DNA of 64,000 nucleotides, taken from positions 1-64,000 of the forward strand of contig NZ_BMYF01000023.1 of assembly GCF_014652135.1 (NCBI RefSeq), in the 5' to 3' direction. Below are positions 18,306-28,660 of this stretch, piece by piece. Every line of letters starts with the position of its first letter. Position 1 is the first letter of the stretch. Source of the DNA: Mongoliitalea lutea (lineage in GTDB: Bacteria; Bacteroidota; Bacteroidia; Cytophagales; Cyclobacteriaceae). The position numbers and the translations under genes were made by a program. The notes under the pieces were generated by a model, which had not been told where the DNA came from, made no database searches, and worked only from the letters and a program-made list of their open reading frames with translations.

Positions 18306-19877
18306 ATGGCAGAGAATAATCCCGGCTCTAGAGATAGAGTGATCGGTAGGAAAAAACCCGATTTGAATACCAATTTAGGAAAGTTACCACCACAGGCACT
18401 TGATTTGGAAGAGGCTGTGCTAGGGGCATTGATGCTTGAAAAAGAGGCGTTGACTAATGTGGTGGATTTGTTAAAAACTGAAAGTTTTTATAAAGAAGCG
18501 CATAAAGTTATTTATCAGGCTATTTTAGAGTTGTTTTCTGAATCCCAACCGATTGACATGCTGACCGTCACTAATCAGTTACGGAAAACAGGGAAATTGG
18601 AAATTGCAGGGGGAGCATTTTTTATAACAGAATTAACCTCGCGTGTATCTTCTGCTGCCAATATAGAATATCACGCCCGTATTATCATGGAGCAGTCTAT
18701 GAAGCGGGAAATGATCAGCATAGCCTCAGAAATTCAGCGGGATGCTTACGAGGATACCACGGACGTATTCGAGCTGCTTGATAAAATGGAGCAGTCACTT
18801 TTTGAAATTTCAGAAAAGAATATCCGAAAAAACTATTCCGATATGCGCTCCATTATGAAGGAAGCGATTTTGGAATTGGAAGCGAAAAAAGGACAGAAAG
18901 ATGGATTGACGGGTGTGCCTAGTGGTTTTACTGCTTTGGACAGAGTTACCTCGGGCTGGCAAAAATCTGATTTAGTGATCATAGCTGCCCGTCCTGCCAT
19001 GGGTAAGACAGCATTTGTATTGTCTGTTTTGCGCAATGCAGCGGTGGACCATGAAAGACCGGTTGCAATTTTTTCATTGGAGATGTCTTCCATACAGCTG
19101 GTCAATCGTCTGATTTCTTCAGAAGCTGAACTAGATTCAGAAAAAATCAAAAAGGGAACCTTAGCAGAATATGAATGGCAGCAGTTGGTTCACAAAACTG
19201 GAAAGCTCTCAAAGGCGCCGCTGTTTGTGGATGATACCCCTGCCTTATCTATCTTGGAGTTACGTGCCAAGTGTAGAAAATTAAAAGCTCAACATGATAT
19301 TCAGCTGATTGTGATTGACTACTTACAGTTGATGTCAGGGGATAGTAAGTCTGGTGGTTCGGGTGGTAACCGTGAACAAGAGATTGCGAGTATTTCCCGA
19401 GGGTTGAAAAAATTGGCGAAAGAGTTGAGTGTGCCGGTGATTGCGCTTTCGCAGTTGTCCCGAGCTGTGGAGACACGAGGTGGAGATAAGCGTCCACAAT
19501 TATCCGATTTGAGGGAATCAGGAGCGATTGAGCAAGATGCGGATATGGTAATGTTTTTGTACAGGCCCGAATATTATGGTATCACAGAAGATGAAGATGG
19601 ACATTCCACGATGGGTGTGGGTGAGGTGATCATTGCTAAGCACAGAAACGGTTCGTTGGAGAATGTCAAACTCCGCTTTATTGGAAAATACACGAAGTTT
19701 ACAGATTTGGAAATGAATGTACCGTACAAGCCACAAGATGTATCTTACAGCACCAAATTCCCGAGTGCAGCTTCTGGAGATTTTGAAACCGGAAATACTA
19801 TCAGGTTACAAAGCAAAGCCAACGGAGATGATGATCCATTGGCAGGAGGATGGGGCGGTGAGCCTGCACCTTTCTAA
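18306..19877 (+). CDS. dnaB: Replicative DNA helicase DnaB
   Basis: The 523-residue protein has the N-terminal DnaB collar domain (LPPQALDLEEAVLGALMLEK). A linker leads to the RecA-like ATPase, with Walker A in AARPAMGKTAFVLS (about residue 230), FSLEMSSIQLVNRLIS, Walker B in LIVIDYLQLM, and the ALSQLSRAVETRGGDKRP and DLRESGAIEQDADMV blocks. It is the hexameric helicase that unwinds DNA at the replication fork. The N-terminal extension and glycine-rich C-terminus are typical of Bacteroidetes DnaB, and there is no intein. The gene is followed by a 2.4-kb gene-free repeat field. Confidence 0.97.
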   Translation: MAENNPGSRDRVIGRKKPDLNTNLGKLPPQALDLEEAVLGALMLEKEALTNVVDLLKTESFYKEAHKVIYQAILELFSESQPIDMLTVTNQLRKTGKLEIAGGAFFITELTSRVSSAANIEYHARIIMEQSMKREMISIASEIQRDAYEDTTDVFELLDKMEQSLFEISEKNIRKNYSDMRSIMKEAILELEAKKGQKDGLTGVPSGFTALDRVTSGWQKSDLVIIAARPAMGKTAFVLSVLRNAAVDHERPVAIFSLEMSSIQLVNRLISSEAELDSEKIKKGTLAEYEWQQLVHKTGKLSKAPLFVDDTPALSILELRAKCRKLKAQHDIQLIVIDYLQLMSGDSKSGGSGGNREQEIASISRGLKKLAKELSVPVIALSQLSRAVETRGGDKRPQLSDLRESGAIEQDADMVMFLYRPEYYGITEDEDGHSTMGVGEVIIAKHRNGSLENVKLRFIGKYTKFTDLEMNVPYKPQDVSYSTKFPSAASGDFETGNTIRLQSKANGDDDPLAGGWGGEPAPF

Positions 19878-20520
19878 GGAGTATGCTCACAGAAAGCGCT
19901 GAATCCACGGAAAGGAAAGGAATGTAACCTTTAAGGTCTTTCAGACCTCGAAGATTTTTACCACGGGAAGAAGGTTGTCCACTAATGGCGCGACTGGCTG
20001 CCTCAGACAGGAATTTGGGGTTCTTGCGGAATCCACGGAAGAGGCTGAAAGTTATTGGGGAAATTCGGTCGCATGGCTCCCTTAAGGCTGTCCACAGATT
20101 TCACAGATTGGCACAGAAAGGGTGTTCTCGCAGAATACACAGAAAGCGCTGAAAGTTATTGGGGAAATTTGGTCGCAGGGCTCCCTTAAGGCGGTCCACA
20201 GATTTCACAGATTGGCACAGATAAGGAGTGCCTGCAGCTTGCGAAAAGGAGAAAACCAAATCTAAAACCTGCTTTCTGAAATCTAAAATTTATTGGTGTA
20301 TCCGAACAACCAGGGGCGTAGCCCTGTGGTCTTCGTAGTAATTGATATAATACGTGGTATCAGAGGCGCGTAGCACTGAGGTCTTGTCAAGCAGGATGAT
20401 TTTTTGACACAGATTGAAAATTTGATATTCACAGATTGACACAGATGGATTTGCTGACGCAAATTGGGGCTCGCAGAAAGCGCCGAATACACAGAAAACC
20501 CTGAAATCGATGTTGTAGCC

Positions 20521-20615
20521 CTGACCCGTGAGGGTCAGCACAATAGTAACCATGGGTTTCCCAACCCATGGACTGGAAGACCTAGGCACCTCTCATCTAC
20601 CCTGTAGGGGTAGTA
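20521..20615. repeat. Triple-hairpin repeat element, copy 1
   Basis: Three palindromes follow one another: CTGACCCGTGAGGGTCAG, then CCATGGGTTTCCCAACCCATGG (written here in halves as CCATGGGTT and AACCCATGG), then TACCCTGTAGGGGTA. The spacers are conserved. Other copies lie at 21166-21259, 21545-21640 and 30538-30633. The third hairpin has compensatory changes relative to the other copies (TACCC/GGGTA against TGCCC/GGGCA). Confidence 0.75.
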
Positions 20616-21165
20616 CTCCTTGAGGAGGCTGTCCACTAATGTCACGAATTGCACGAAGGGAGGAGTTCTCGCGGAATCCACGGAAGACGTTGAAAGTAAT
20701 GGGGGAAATTCGGTCGCATGGCTCCCTTAAGGCTGTCCACTAATGGCACGAATTACACGAAAGGGGGAGTTCTCGCGGAATCCACGGAAGACGCTGAAAG
20801 TTATTGGGGAAATTTGGTCACAGGGCTCCCTTACGGCGGTCCACAGATTTCACAGATTGGCACAGATAAGGAGTGCTTGCAGCTTGCGAAAAGGAGAAAA
20901 CCAAATCTAAAACCTGCCTTCTGAAATCTAAAATCTATTATTGTAACCGGGCAATTAGGGGCGTAGCCCTGTGGTCTTCGTAGTAATTGATATAATACGT
21001 GGTATCAGAGGCGCGTAGCGCTGAGGTCTTGTCCAGCTAGATGATTATTAGACATAGATTGATAATTTGTTCTTCACAGATTGACACAGATGGATTTGCT
21101 GTAGCAAATTGGGGCTCGCAGAAAGCGCAGAATAAACTGAAAACCCTAAAATCGATGTTGAGGAC

Positions 21166-21259
21166 CTGACCCGAGAGGGTCAGCACAATAGTAACCATGG
21201 GTTTCCCAACCCATGGATTGGAAGACCTAGGCATCTCTCATCTGCCCTGTAGGGGCAGT
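21166..21259. repeat. Triple-hairpin repeat element, copy 2
   Basis: The order of hairpins matches copy 1: CTGACCCGAGAGGGTCAG, the CCATGGGTT/AACCCATGG pair, and CTGCCCTGTAGGGGCAG. This copy and its flanks are nearly identical to copy 3 for about 130 bases, so the two probably arose by a recent duplication or gene-conversion event. Confidence 0.75.
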
Positions 21260-21544
21260 ACTACTTGGGAAGGCTGTCCACTAATGGCACAAATGACACG
21301 AAAGGGAGGAGTGCTCGCGGAATCCACGGAAGACGTTGAAAGTAATGGGGGAAATTCGGTCGCATGGCTCCCTTAAGGCGGTCCACAGATTTCACAGATT
21401 GGCACAGATAGGGAGTTCTCGCAGAATACACAGAAAGCGCTGAAAGTCATTGGGAAGATTTGGTCGCATGGCTCCCTTGGGGTTGTCCACAGATTGGCAC
21501 AGAAAGTTGGGCTTTTAGAATATAATGAAATCGATGTTGAGGAC

Positions 21545-21640
21545 CTGACCCGAGAGGGTCAGCACAATAGTAACCATGGGTTTCCCAACCCATGGATTGG
21601 AAGACCTAGGCATCTCTCATCTGCCCTGTAGGGGCAGTAC
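21545..21640. repeat. Triple-hairpin repeat element, copy 3
   Basis: Its sequence is nearly identical to copy 2, including the flanking GATGTTGAGGAC on the left and TACTTGGGAAGGCTGTCCAC on the right. The surrounding modules are the same interspersed words as elsewhere in the field. Confidence 0.75.
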
Positions 21641-22048
21641 TACTTGGGAAGGCTGTCCACTAATGTCACGAATTGCACGAAGGGGGGAGTTCTTGGGGAA
21701 TACGCAGAAAGCGCTGAAAGTTATTGGGGAAATTCGGTCGCATGGCTCCCTTAAGGCGGTCCACAGATTTCACAGATTGCCACAGATAGATATTTCTCGC
21801 AGAATCTACAGAAAACGCTGAAAAAAAGTAGATGAAAAATTTGGTCGCATGACTCAGGAATTGGCACGAATACGCAGATAGTTTCTGATTTAAGACCTCA
21901 GGGCTACGACCTTCTGAATGATTTCAAACAGGCATGTTCTACGAAGATTACTGGGCTAACCCCTCTTATGGGGTTTACCAACCTTACAAAAGGAATCAAC
22001 ATAATTTAATTCCCAAAACCTCTATATCCAAATATCTAAATATCCATT

Positions 22049-22081
22049 AATATCCACCAATATCTCGTCAGCCAATATCCA
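22049..22081. repeat. Left 33-bp inverted repeat flanking the TM0106-type gene
   Basis: The 33-base stretch (AATATCCACCAATATC, then TCGTCAGCCAATATCCA) recurs in inverse orientation at 25798-25830 with three differences. It lies about 200 bases before the start codon of the nuclease-helicase gene. Confidence 0.75.
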
Positions 22082-22284
22082 TCAATATCCAATATCAATC
22101 AATACCTACGCCAAATCCGCTCAATCTGATTTATCTATGAGAACCTCATTTACAAGCTTGCAATTTCTCTCATCATTCTTCAATTCTCCGTAATCTTGTG
22201 CCAGACCATAGAAAAATACCTGAATCTGGGTATTTTTTGCTTGGGATTGAAAAGTTAGCTTTACATGTATACGACTATTCTAGC

Positions 22285-25200
22285 ATGAAAAAAACAGCAG
22301 GACAACTCATTTACTCACCATCCGATCTTTCCAATTTTATTCATTGCAAGCATCTGACTACGCTTGATAAAGAGGCCTTGGACCATAAGCGAGAAAAACC
22401 AACCTACACCAATAAGGTAATGTTGGCCTTGCGGGAGCGGGGAGTGAAATTTGAGGAAGAAATGCTTCAAAAGTTCGAGCAAGAAGGGAAGCGTATTGTG
22501 ATCATTCAGTCAAAAGATGCTAATGCAGCTCAACAAACAATCAATGCGATGAAAGAGGGCATTGAAATCATCTATCAAGCTAGATTAGGTAAGGAGGGGG
22601 AGTGGCAAGGCTGGGCAGATTTTTTGATTAAGGCAAATAAGCCTTCTGCTTTAGGAGATTATTCTTATGAGGTGATGGATACCAAGTTGGCCACAGAAAC
22701 CAAAGCGGCAACCATCATACAAATCAGCTTGTATTCCCAAGCAGTAGGGGACTTGCAGGGTTTGATGCCGGAATATATGTGGGTCAAAACGCCTGAGGGA
22801 GAAGTTTCTTACCGGGTGGATGATTATATTGCTTATGTGCGATTGGTGAAAAAGCGGTTTTTGCATGCTATCCAAGAAGCCGAACCTGCGACCTATCCAG
22901 ATGCCGTTCCGCACTGTGACATCTGTACTTGGTGGGAGGTCTGCAATCAACAACGTAGAAGGGACGATCACCTTTCTTTTGTGGCTGGTATGGGCAAGAC
23001 GCAGATCAAGGAAGTGAAAACTCATGGGGTGGATACCTTAGGGACCTTTGCTCAATTTGAGATAGCACCGGAATTTAGGCCTGCCAGAGGAGCCAAACAA
23101 ACCTATGAAAAACTCCAGGGTCAGGCGAATATCCAATGGAGAAGTAGGGAAGATGGCAATAGACCGATCCATGAATTGCTGGAAGTGCAGCCAGAAAAGG
23201 GATTCTGCAAATTACCCGAGCCGGACAAACATGATATTTATTTAGACTTTGAGGGGGATCCCTTGGTAGAGCCAAGCGGATTGGAATACATGATTGGATG
23301 GTGTTATCAAGGGGACTATTATGCCAAATGGGCTAAAAAAGAAGCTGAAGAGAAGCAGCTGTTTGAAGAATGGATGGATGGGGTGATGGCAATCAAACGT
23401 GCGAATCCCGGCATGCACATCTACCATTATGCACCTTATGAGACAACCGCTTTAAAGCGCTTAGCGGGAAAGTATGCCAGTAGACAGGAGGAGTTGGACG
23501 AACTCCTTCGCTCCCAAACATTCGTGGATTTATATGGGGTAGTGAGACAAGCTGTGCGGGCCAGCGTAGAAAAATATTCCATCAAGGATTTAGAAAAATT
23601 CTTTGGCTACGAAAGGCAAATCGACTTGAGGGAAGTATCCAAACACAAGTCCATGTATGAATTTTTATTGGAAACGGGAAAGGTAGATGAAGCAAGTCCC
23701 GAAATGATTGAAGCTATTAGACAGTATAATGAGGACGACTGCAAGGCTACAGAAAAGTTACATGTGTGGCTGGAAGAACTTCGATTGGAGGCTATTGGGC
23801 AGGGTTTTGAAATTCCTAGACCAGAACCACAACCAATGGAGGCGGGTGAAAAAACCAGTGAATTTTTGGAGCTAATCAAACCAATCTTCGAGCAATTGAT
23901 GAAGGATGTGCCAGGTGTTCCCAGTGAACGAACACCCGAGCAGCAAAGTAGATTCTTGCTGGCGCATATGTTGGATTGGTATCGAAGGGAGAAGAAAACC
24001 AAATGGTGGGAGGTATTACGGCTTAAGGACTTGACGGATGAGGAGTTGCTGGAGGAAAAAGGAGCAATAGCCCTGCTTACCTTTACAGGGAATAGCTTTC
24101 CCGATAAAAAATCCACTGTTTATGAATACAGGTTTCCAAGGCAAGAACTTGAATACAGTTCAACAAGCCAGGTTTTAAGGTTGGGTGAAACTAATCCGGG
24201 AACTATTCACTACTTGGACACTGAAAAAGGAATTCTTCAATTGAAAAAAGGACCGAGTGCTAATCACGAGGAACACTACTCTAGAATAATTTTTCATGAT
24301 GATATCAATCAGAAAGTCAAAGAAGATGCTATCATTCGTCTAGCAGAATGGGTCAATCAACATGGTTTGGAGAATACTGATGCCACCTATCGGGCAGTTC
24401 GGTCTTTATTACTGAGAGAATATCCGCAAACCACAGAAGAAATCCCACGACAGGAAGACAGCTTGGAATTGGCGAAAAATTGGGTTTCCAAATTGCAAGA
24501 CAGCTACCTACCCATTCAAGGCCCTCCGGGATCAGGGAAAAGTTACACAGGAAGCCGGATGATTCTGGATTTAATCAAGCAAGGTAAAAAAGTTGGTATC
24601 ACTGCCATGTCCCATAAGGTGATCACTTCCTTGGTGGGTAAAGTGTGGGAATTACGAAATAAGGAAGGTCTTTCCTTTATTGTTTCTCAAAAAGCGAGTG
24701 CTGGAGATAGAAGGGAATGGGATATATTCACCCAACCGAGTCAGTTGGAAGTTATTTTACAAAAATCAGATTTAATTGCCGGAACCCCCTTTCTATTTGC
24801 GAATGCAATAGCAGACCAACAATTGGACTATTTATTTATCGATGAAGCAGGACAACTATCCTTGATTGATACCTTGGCCTGTGGTTTATCTGCTAGGAAT
24901 TTGGTGCTCTTGGGTGATCCGCAGCAATTGCAACAGCCTCAACAGGGTGTGCATCCGGATGGAACAGAGGTATCTGCCTTGGCACATATCCTTCAGGGGC
25001 AGCAGACTATACTTCCAGAGCAAGGCATTTTCTTGGATAAAACCTATCGCATGCATCCTGCGATTTGTGCCTTTGACTCTGAACAGTTTTATGAAAACAA
25101 GTTACATGCGGTACCCGGCTTAGAGCGACAGGAACTATCTGGAAACACCTGTTTCCTTGGTGCAGGATTGCGTTTTGTCCCTGTAGTCCACGAGGGAAAT

Positions 25201-25656
25201 ACCAATGCCTCTCAGGAGGAAGTTGAGAAGATTAGGGAGATTGTACAGGAATTGCTATCAGGCGGGGTGAGGTATACCGATCATGAAGGTAAGAGCAAAA
25301 CACTCCGATCGGAAGACATCAAGATCATAGCGCCTTACAATGCTCAAGTTAATCTCCTCAAGGAAGCCCTGCCTAGTATAGAAATTGGGACGGTAGACAA
25401 ATTCCAGGGACAAGAAGCCCCAGTGATGATTTATTCCGTAGCTACTTCCACTCCAGAAGATGCGCCAAGAGGCATGGATTTTCTCTACAGCCCCAACCGC
25501 TTCAATGTAGCCGTTTCCCGAGCCAAGGCCATGTTTATCCTCGTTGGTTCCCCAGCCATCTTCGAACCAGAATGTAAAAGCCCATCACAGATTAAGTTAG
25601 CCAATCCGTTTTGTAGGTTTTTGGAAGTTGAAAAAAATGAAATAAGGTTGAAATAG
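22285..25656 (+). CDS. TM0106-type RecB-like nuclease fused to RNase H-like and SF1 helicase domains
   Basis: The start at 22285 (MKKTAGQLIYSPSDLSNF) fits the family; an in-frame GTG start at 22198 adds an unlikely leader. The 1123-residue protein has an N-terminal RecB/Cas4-like nuclease with an iron-sulfur Cys set (Cys21, then CDICTWWEVC near residues 213-222). A YprB-type RNase H-like domain follows (DIYLDFEGDP, about residue 315). Then comes a UPF1/DNA2-like SF1 helicase with Walker A GPPGSGKSYT (about 745), Walker B FIDEAGQLS (about 852), DKTYRMHP, and VDKFQGQEAPV with NVAVSRAK at the end. The domain set resembles Dna2-type nuclease-helicases, but the cellular role is not established. 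It stands alone in repeat-rich DNA, flanked by 33-bp inverted repeats. Confidence 0.88.
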   Translation: MKKTAGQLIYSPSDLSNFIHCKHLTTLDKEALDHKREKPTYTNKVMLALRERGVKFEEEMLQKFEQEGKRIVIIQSKDANAAQQTINAMKEGIEIIYQARLGKEGEWQGWADFLIKANKPSALGDYSYEVMDTKLATETKAATIIQISLYSQAVGDLQGLMPEYMWVKTPEGEVSYRVDDYIAYVRLVKKRFLHAIQEAEPATYPDAVPHCDICTWWEVCNQQRRRDDHLSFVAGMGKTQIKEVKTHGVDTLGTFAQFEIAPEFRPARGAKQTYEKLQGQANIQWRSREDGNRPIHELLEVQPEKGFCKLPEPDKHDIYLDFEGDPLVEPSGLEYMIGWCYQGDYYAKWAKKEAEEKQLFEEWMDGVMAIKRANPGMHIYHYAPYETTALKRLAGKYASRQEELDELLRSQTFVDLYGVVRQAVRASVEKYSIKDLEKFFGYERQIDLREVSKHKSMYEFLLETGKVDEASPEMIEAIRQYNEDDCKATEKLHVWLEELRLEAIGQGFEIPRPEPQPMEAGEKTSEFLELIKPIFEQLMKDVPGVPSERTPEQQSRFLLAHMLDWYRREKKTKWWEVLRLKDLTDEELLEEKGAIALLTFTGNSFPDKKSTVYEYRFPRQELEYSSTSQVLRLGETNPGTIHYLDTEKGILQLKKGPSANHEEHYSRIIFHDDINQKVKEDAIIRLAEWVNQHGLENTDATYRAVRSLLLREYPQTTEEIPRQEDSLELAKNWVSKLQDSYLPIQGPPGSGKSYTGSRMILDLIKQGKKVGITAMSHKVITSLVGKVWELRNKEGLSFIVSQKASAGDRREWDIFTQPSQLEVILQKSDLIAGTPFLFANAIADQQLDYLFIDEAGQLSLIDTLACGLSARNLVLLGDPQQLQQPQQGVHPDGTEVSALAHILQGQQTILPEQGIFLDKTYRMHPAICAFDSEQFYENKLHAVPGLERQELSGNTCFLGAGLRFVPVVHEGNTNASQEEVEKIREIVQELLSGGVRYTDHEGKSKTLRSEDIKIIAPYNAQVNLLKEALPSIEIGTVDKFQGQEAPVMIYSVATSTPEDAPRGMDFLYSPNRFNVAVSRAKAMFILVGSPAIFEPECKSPSQIKLANPFCRFLEVEKNEIRLK

Positions 25657-26884
25657 GCTTCGCTAAATAATGGGGGATATTTGTAGACGCGATATTGGTG
25701 GATATTAATGTGCAGAAAGATTTTTGAGGTTGGAGAGTGGAACTATGCTACGCGAAATAAAGTGGAAATAAATTGAAATAGGGTGGAAATAATTTTTTGG
25801 ATATTGGCTGACGCGAGATTGGTGGATATTATTTGATATTTAGCTATTGTTGGATGGATAGTCTTGAATTATCTAGAGGAATTTAGATTGCAATAGTTTA
25901 TGAATTGAATAATTAGGTGGAAATAGTGGTTTTGATACAATTTTGCGTCAGCAAAAAAACTGTGTAAATCAGCGTTGATCTATTTTCATCTGTGTCTTAA
26001 AAATTGGTATAGCAGAAGGACAAAACCAATATGTTCACCATTGCTTTTAATGCGGTTGATAGGGGCTTTAGCCCTGTTATCTTCGTAGAAAAGTCGGTCT
26101 AAGATATTTCCAGAGGGGCGTTAGCCCTGAGATCTAAATAAAGAAGTGGATGGATAAAATTCCGAATGTTGAACACCAAATGATGAATACCGAACAAGCA
26201 ACTCCATAGGTGTTCAATGTAAAAAGGTCAATCCCAATTACAGTGGACTAACTAAACAATCCACTCCGGAGGAGTTCAATCCCTTTAGGGTATTAACCCC
26301 GAGTCGCAACTCGGGGTAAAATGTAACCAAGCCTGAGGATACCCCCAACTCCGATAGGAGTTGAACTTGGATACACGTTTTCAGCAGGGATAAATTCAAC
26401 TCCTCCGGAAATAGGCTTCCAATGGAGACCCTTACCTCTTCATCCCCGAGTCATCACTCTGGGCTAACAACCTTTGGTATTAAACTATTTTCGGAGTTAG
26501 TTTGATCTATCTTCATTCACCATTCGAAATTTAAATCACATGAACGTGTATGGATAATGCAACCTTCGCTATATTTAAACTCCACCATCAATCGTTTATT
26601 ATACGAACGCTCAATCTACATTTTCCATTTTAATAACTATTCCAATAGCTTTGGCTTCGGCTCCTCTCAGCCATTGTCTGACACATTCATGCCTAATCAC
26701 TCAATCAACTATTCACTAGTCACTCTCAAGAAACAAGAAACAAGATGAAATAAGCTAACTTGAAATATGCCCTAACGGCCAAATAATTTAAGAGCGTTAA
26801 ATATAAGAATTGTTAAAAAAGGATCCCTAGTTTAGGGAAATGTTCTTTTTTTTCATCCTTCCTCCCTCATCCCTCCTCCTTTCT
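25657..26884. repeat. Gene-free repeat region downstream of the TM0106-type gene
   Basis: No gene is supported; one 63-codon frame at 26557 has no start context or recognisable content. The left part repeats the GATATTGGTGGATATT words of the inverted repeat (25686-25706, 25798-25830). A degraded GGGGCTTTAGCCCT module lies near 26060. Palindromes CCCCGAGTCGCAACTCGGGG (26297-26316) and CAACTCCGATAGGAGTTG (26346-26363) lie in a further repeat type built on the word CTCCGGAGGAGTT. Confidence 0.7.
25798..25830. repeat. Right 33-bp inverted repeat flanking the TM0106-type gene
   Basis: This is the inverse of 22049-22081, with 30 of 33 bases matching. It sits about 140 bases after the stop codon of the nuclease-helicase gene. 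A shorter second copy of the inner part is at 25686-25706. Confidence 0.75.
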
Positions 26885-28111
26885 TTACGTCCATTCCTCA
26901 CAAATCAACTGAAGTTTTGCAAAGGCAGAATCATGCAGATGTAGGCGGACACCATCGAGGCTAAGGTAGCTGTCTTTGCGCTTTTTTCCTTCGAGACTGA
27001 GATGAAATAGGTGTTCGCTTGTATCTTCCAACATTGCTGCATAGAGAGAGGTGCTTTTTTCCAATGCCAACAACATTCGATTCACCTTACGAAAGATTTC
27101 ACCATCAATCATCGCGGGTTCTGAATCGGTAGGTACAGTCAGATAGAAGAGAAATTTGTCAAAATCCATTTTTCGGCCAAAGCGATACACTGTCTCAATA
27201 TCTTTTTGGTCAAAGAAAATGTTGATACCGCAAACTGCTCGTAAGGCTTCTTTCAATTCCTTGTTAGGATGGAATTGCTCATAGACCTGAAGTGCATGCA
27301 GCATCAGGGCCGAACCGAATGTGGATGCTCTTCGAACCAATTTGGAATGCATGCTTCTGACAAAGCGCCAATTCAAATCCCCATTTTCTCCTGCTGCAAG
27401 GATACGTTGCATACTTGTGGTAAGGTAGGCACGGATTTTTCGGGGATCGAGCTCCAATCCTTCTGCTGATCGTAACAAAGGAAGGTAAGTCAAACTCTGA
27501 TTTCTCAAGCTCCACAAGGCTTTCAACCATAAGTCCGAACTTTTGTGAGGGAATTCATTACTTAATAAATACCTCCAATCCGCCATTAAAAAATCTAGTT
27601 TATAAAGTAAATCAAAGGTCGGCCAAAAGCTTAATTTGGTTGGAATATGAATGCGGTGATGGGCAGCATTAAGTTTTTTCTCGATTAATAAAGGAGGGAT
27701 GAAAATCTGCAGATAATCTTTTCGGCAGCTTTCGGTATCTAATTGATTACCTTGGTATAGAGAAGATGTTGCAAATAGACAGACCTCAATCCTTTTTTTA
27801 CTCGATTTTATCAATTTAAACCAATTGGAATATATTTCTTGAATTATTCCGGTGACCTTGGAAGTAACCTGATTCATGAAATATTCATCATCTGTCATGT
27901 AGCGATACATTTCCTCCTCTTCCTGGTCATCAAAGTCTTTTTCCACAAACCAAGATAGCTGGGATAAGGGTGTTTCTCCTGCCTTTACCCGTTCATATGC
28001 TTCTTCATCTGCAATGAAATAGCTTGTATGGATACTGTTCTCTGTTTCCTCTAAAGGGAGTTGAAAGGAATAACGGTTTTGGGGATGATAAATGGTATAA
28101 AGGTATCGCAT
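26885..28111 (-). CDS. Uncharacterised protein, 408 residues
   Basis: I do not recognise this protein. It has no signal peptide or membrane segment and looks like a mixed alpha/beta cytosolic protein. It starts with MRYLYTIYHPQNRYSFQLPL, followed by an acidic stretch (DFDDQEEEEMYRYMTDDEYF) near residues 58-77. The middle and end are mostly helical with many Leu, Trp and Phe residues (SDLWLKALWSLRNQSLTYLP; RFVRSMHSKLVRRASTFGSAL). A Cys and several His residues occur without an obvious metal motif. It is a full-length open frame with coherent codon use, isolated between two repeat fields and transcribed leftward. It could be lineage-specific; no neighbour hints at its job. Confidence 0.6.
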   Translation of the reverse strand: MRYLYTIYHPQNRYSFQLPLEETENSIHTSYFIADEEAYERVKAGETPLSQLSWFVEKDFDDQEEEEMYRYMTDDEYFMNQVTSKVTGIIQEIYSNWFKLIKSSKKRIEVCLFATSSLYQGNQLDTESCRKDYLQIFIPPLLIEKKLNAAHHRIHIPTKLSFWPTFDLLYKLDFLMADWRYLLSNEFPHKSSDLWLKALWSLRNQSLTYLPLLRSAEGLELDPRKIRAYLTTSMQRILAAGENGDLNWRFVRSMHSKLVRRASTFGSALMLHALQVYEQFHPNKELKEALRAVCGINIFFDQKDIETVYRFGRKMDFDKFLFYLTVPTDSEPAMIDGEIFRKVNRMLLALEKSTSLYAAMLEDTSEHLFHLSLEGKKRKDSYLSLDGVRLHLHDSAFAKLQLICEEWT

Positions 28112-28220
28112 GTCAGTTTGATTTTTCCAGCTACAAATTTACTGAATGAATACATGTGGTTTGGGAGAATATAAGCTTGCAATTATGGCTCGCAGAAACC
28201 GCGGAATCCACAGAAAAAGA

Positions 28221-28660
28221 GGTTGTCCACGAATGGCACTAATTACACGAAGGGGGGAGTGCTCGTGGAATCCACGGAAGACGCTGAAAATGAATATGGA
28301 AAAATTGGTTGCAAGGCTCCCTTGGGGTTGTCCACAGATTTCTCAGATTGACACAGATGGATTTGCTTCTGCAAATTGGGGCTTGCGGAAGGCGCGGAAT
28401 CCACAGAAAAGAAGGCTGTCCACGAATGGCACGAATTACACGAAGGGGGGAGTGCTCGTGGAATCCACGGAAGACGCTGAAAATGAATATGGAAAAATTG
28501 GTCGCAAGGCTCCCTTGGGGTTGTCCATAGATTTCTCAGATTGACAGAGATGGATTTACTTCTGCAAATTGGGGCTCGCGGAAGGCTCGGAATCCACAGA
28601 AAAGAAGGCTGTCCACGAATGGCACTAATTACACGAAGGGGGGAGTTCTCGAAGAATTCA
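28221..28660. repeat. 193-bp tandem repeat array, about 2.3 units
   Basis: The unit starts GGNTGTCCACGAATGGCACT at 28221, 28414 and 28607, exactly 193 bases apart. It contains the modules ACACGAAGGGGGGAGT, CGTGGAATCCACGGAAGACG, TCCCTTGGGGTTGTCCA and CAGATTGACACAGATGGATT. Several long open frames on both strands cross it, but they are repeat read-through and not genes. Confidence 0.8.

Larger units (their letters stand above)
19878..22284. repeat. Mosaic repeat field between dnaB and the TM0106-type helicase gene
   Basis: No gene is supported in these 2.4 kb. The DNA is a patchwork of recurring modules: CCACAGATTTCACAGATTGG; GTCCACTAATGGCACGAATT followed by ACACGAA; CTCGCGGAATCCACGGAAGA; and GGTCGCATGGCTCCCTTAAG. 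It also holds two copies of a GGGGCGTAGCCCT module (20312-20388, 20957-21033) and three copies of a triple-hairpin element (20521, 21166, 21545). The short open frames here run through repeats. The right end carries many AATATCCA words and one arm of the inverted repeat flanking the next gene. Confidence 0.8.

Noticed and set aside
19900-21800. Possible CRISPR array in the repeat field
   Set aside because: There are no regular spacers of uniform length, the modules vary in length and order, and no cas gene is nearby.
20283-21821. Several 60-100 codon frames in the mosaic field
   Set aside because: Each runs through repeat modules, and near-identical peptides recur at each module copy, which indicates repeat DNA and not genes.
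22198-22284. Upstream GTG start for the TM0106-type gene
   Set aside because: The 29 added residues are unlike the family N-terminus, which begins MKKTAGQLIYSPSDLSNF.
26557-26748. 63-codon open frame
   Set aside because: It has no start context, no recognisable family and lies in a degraded repeat region.
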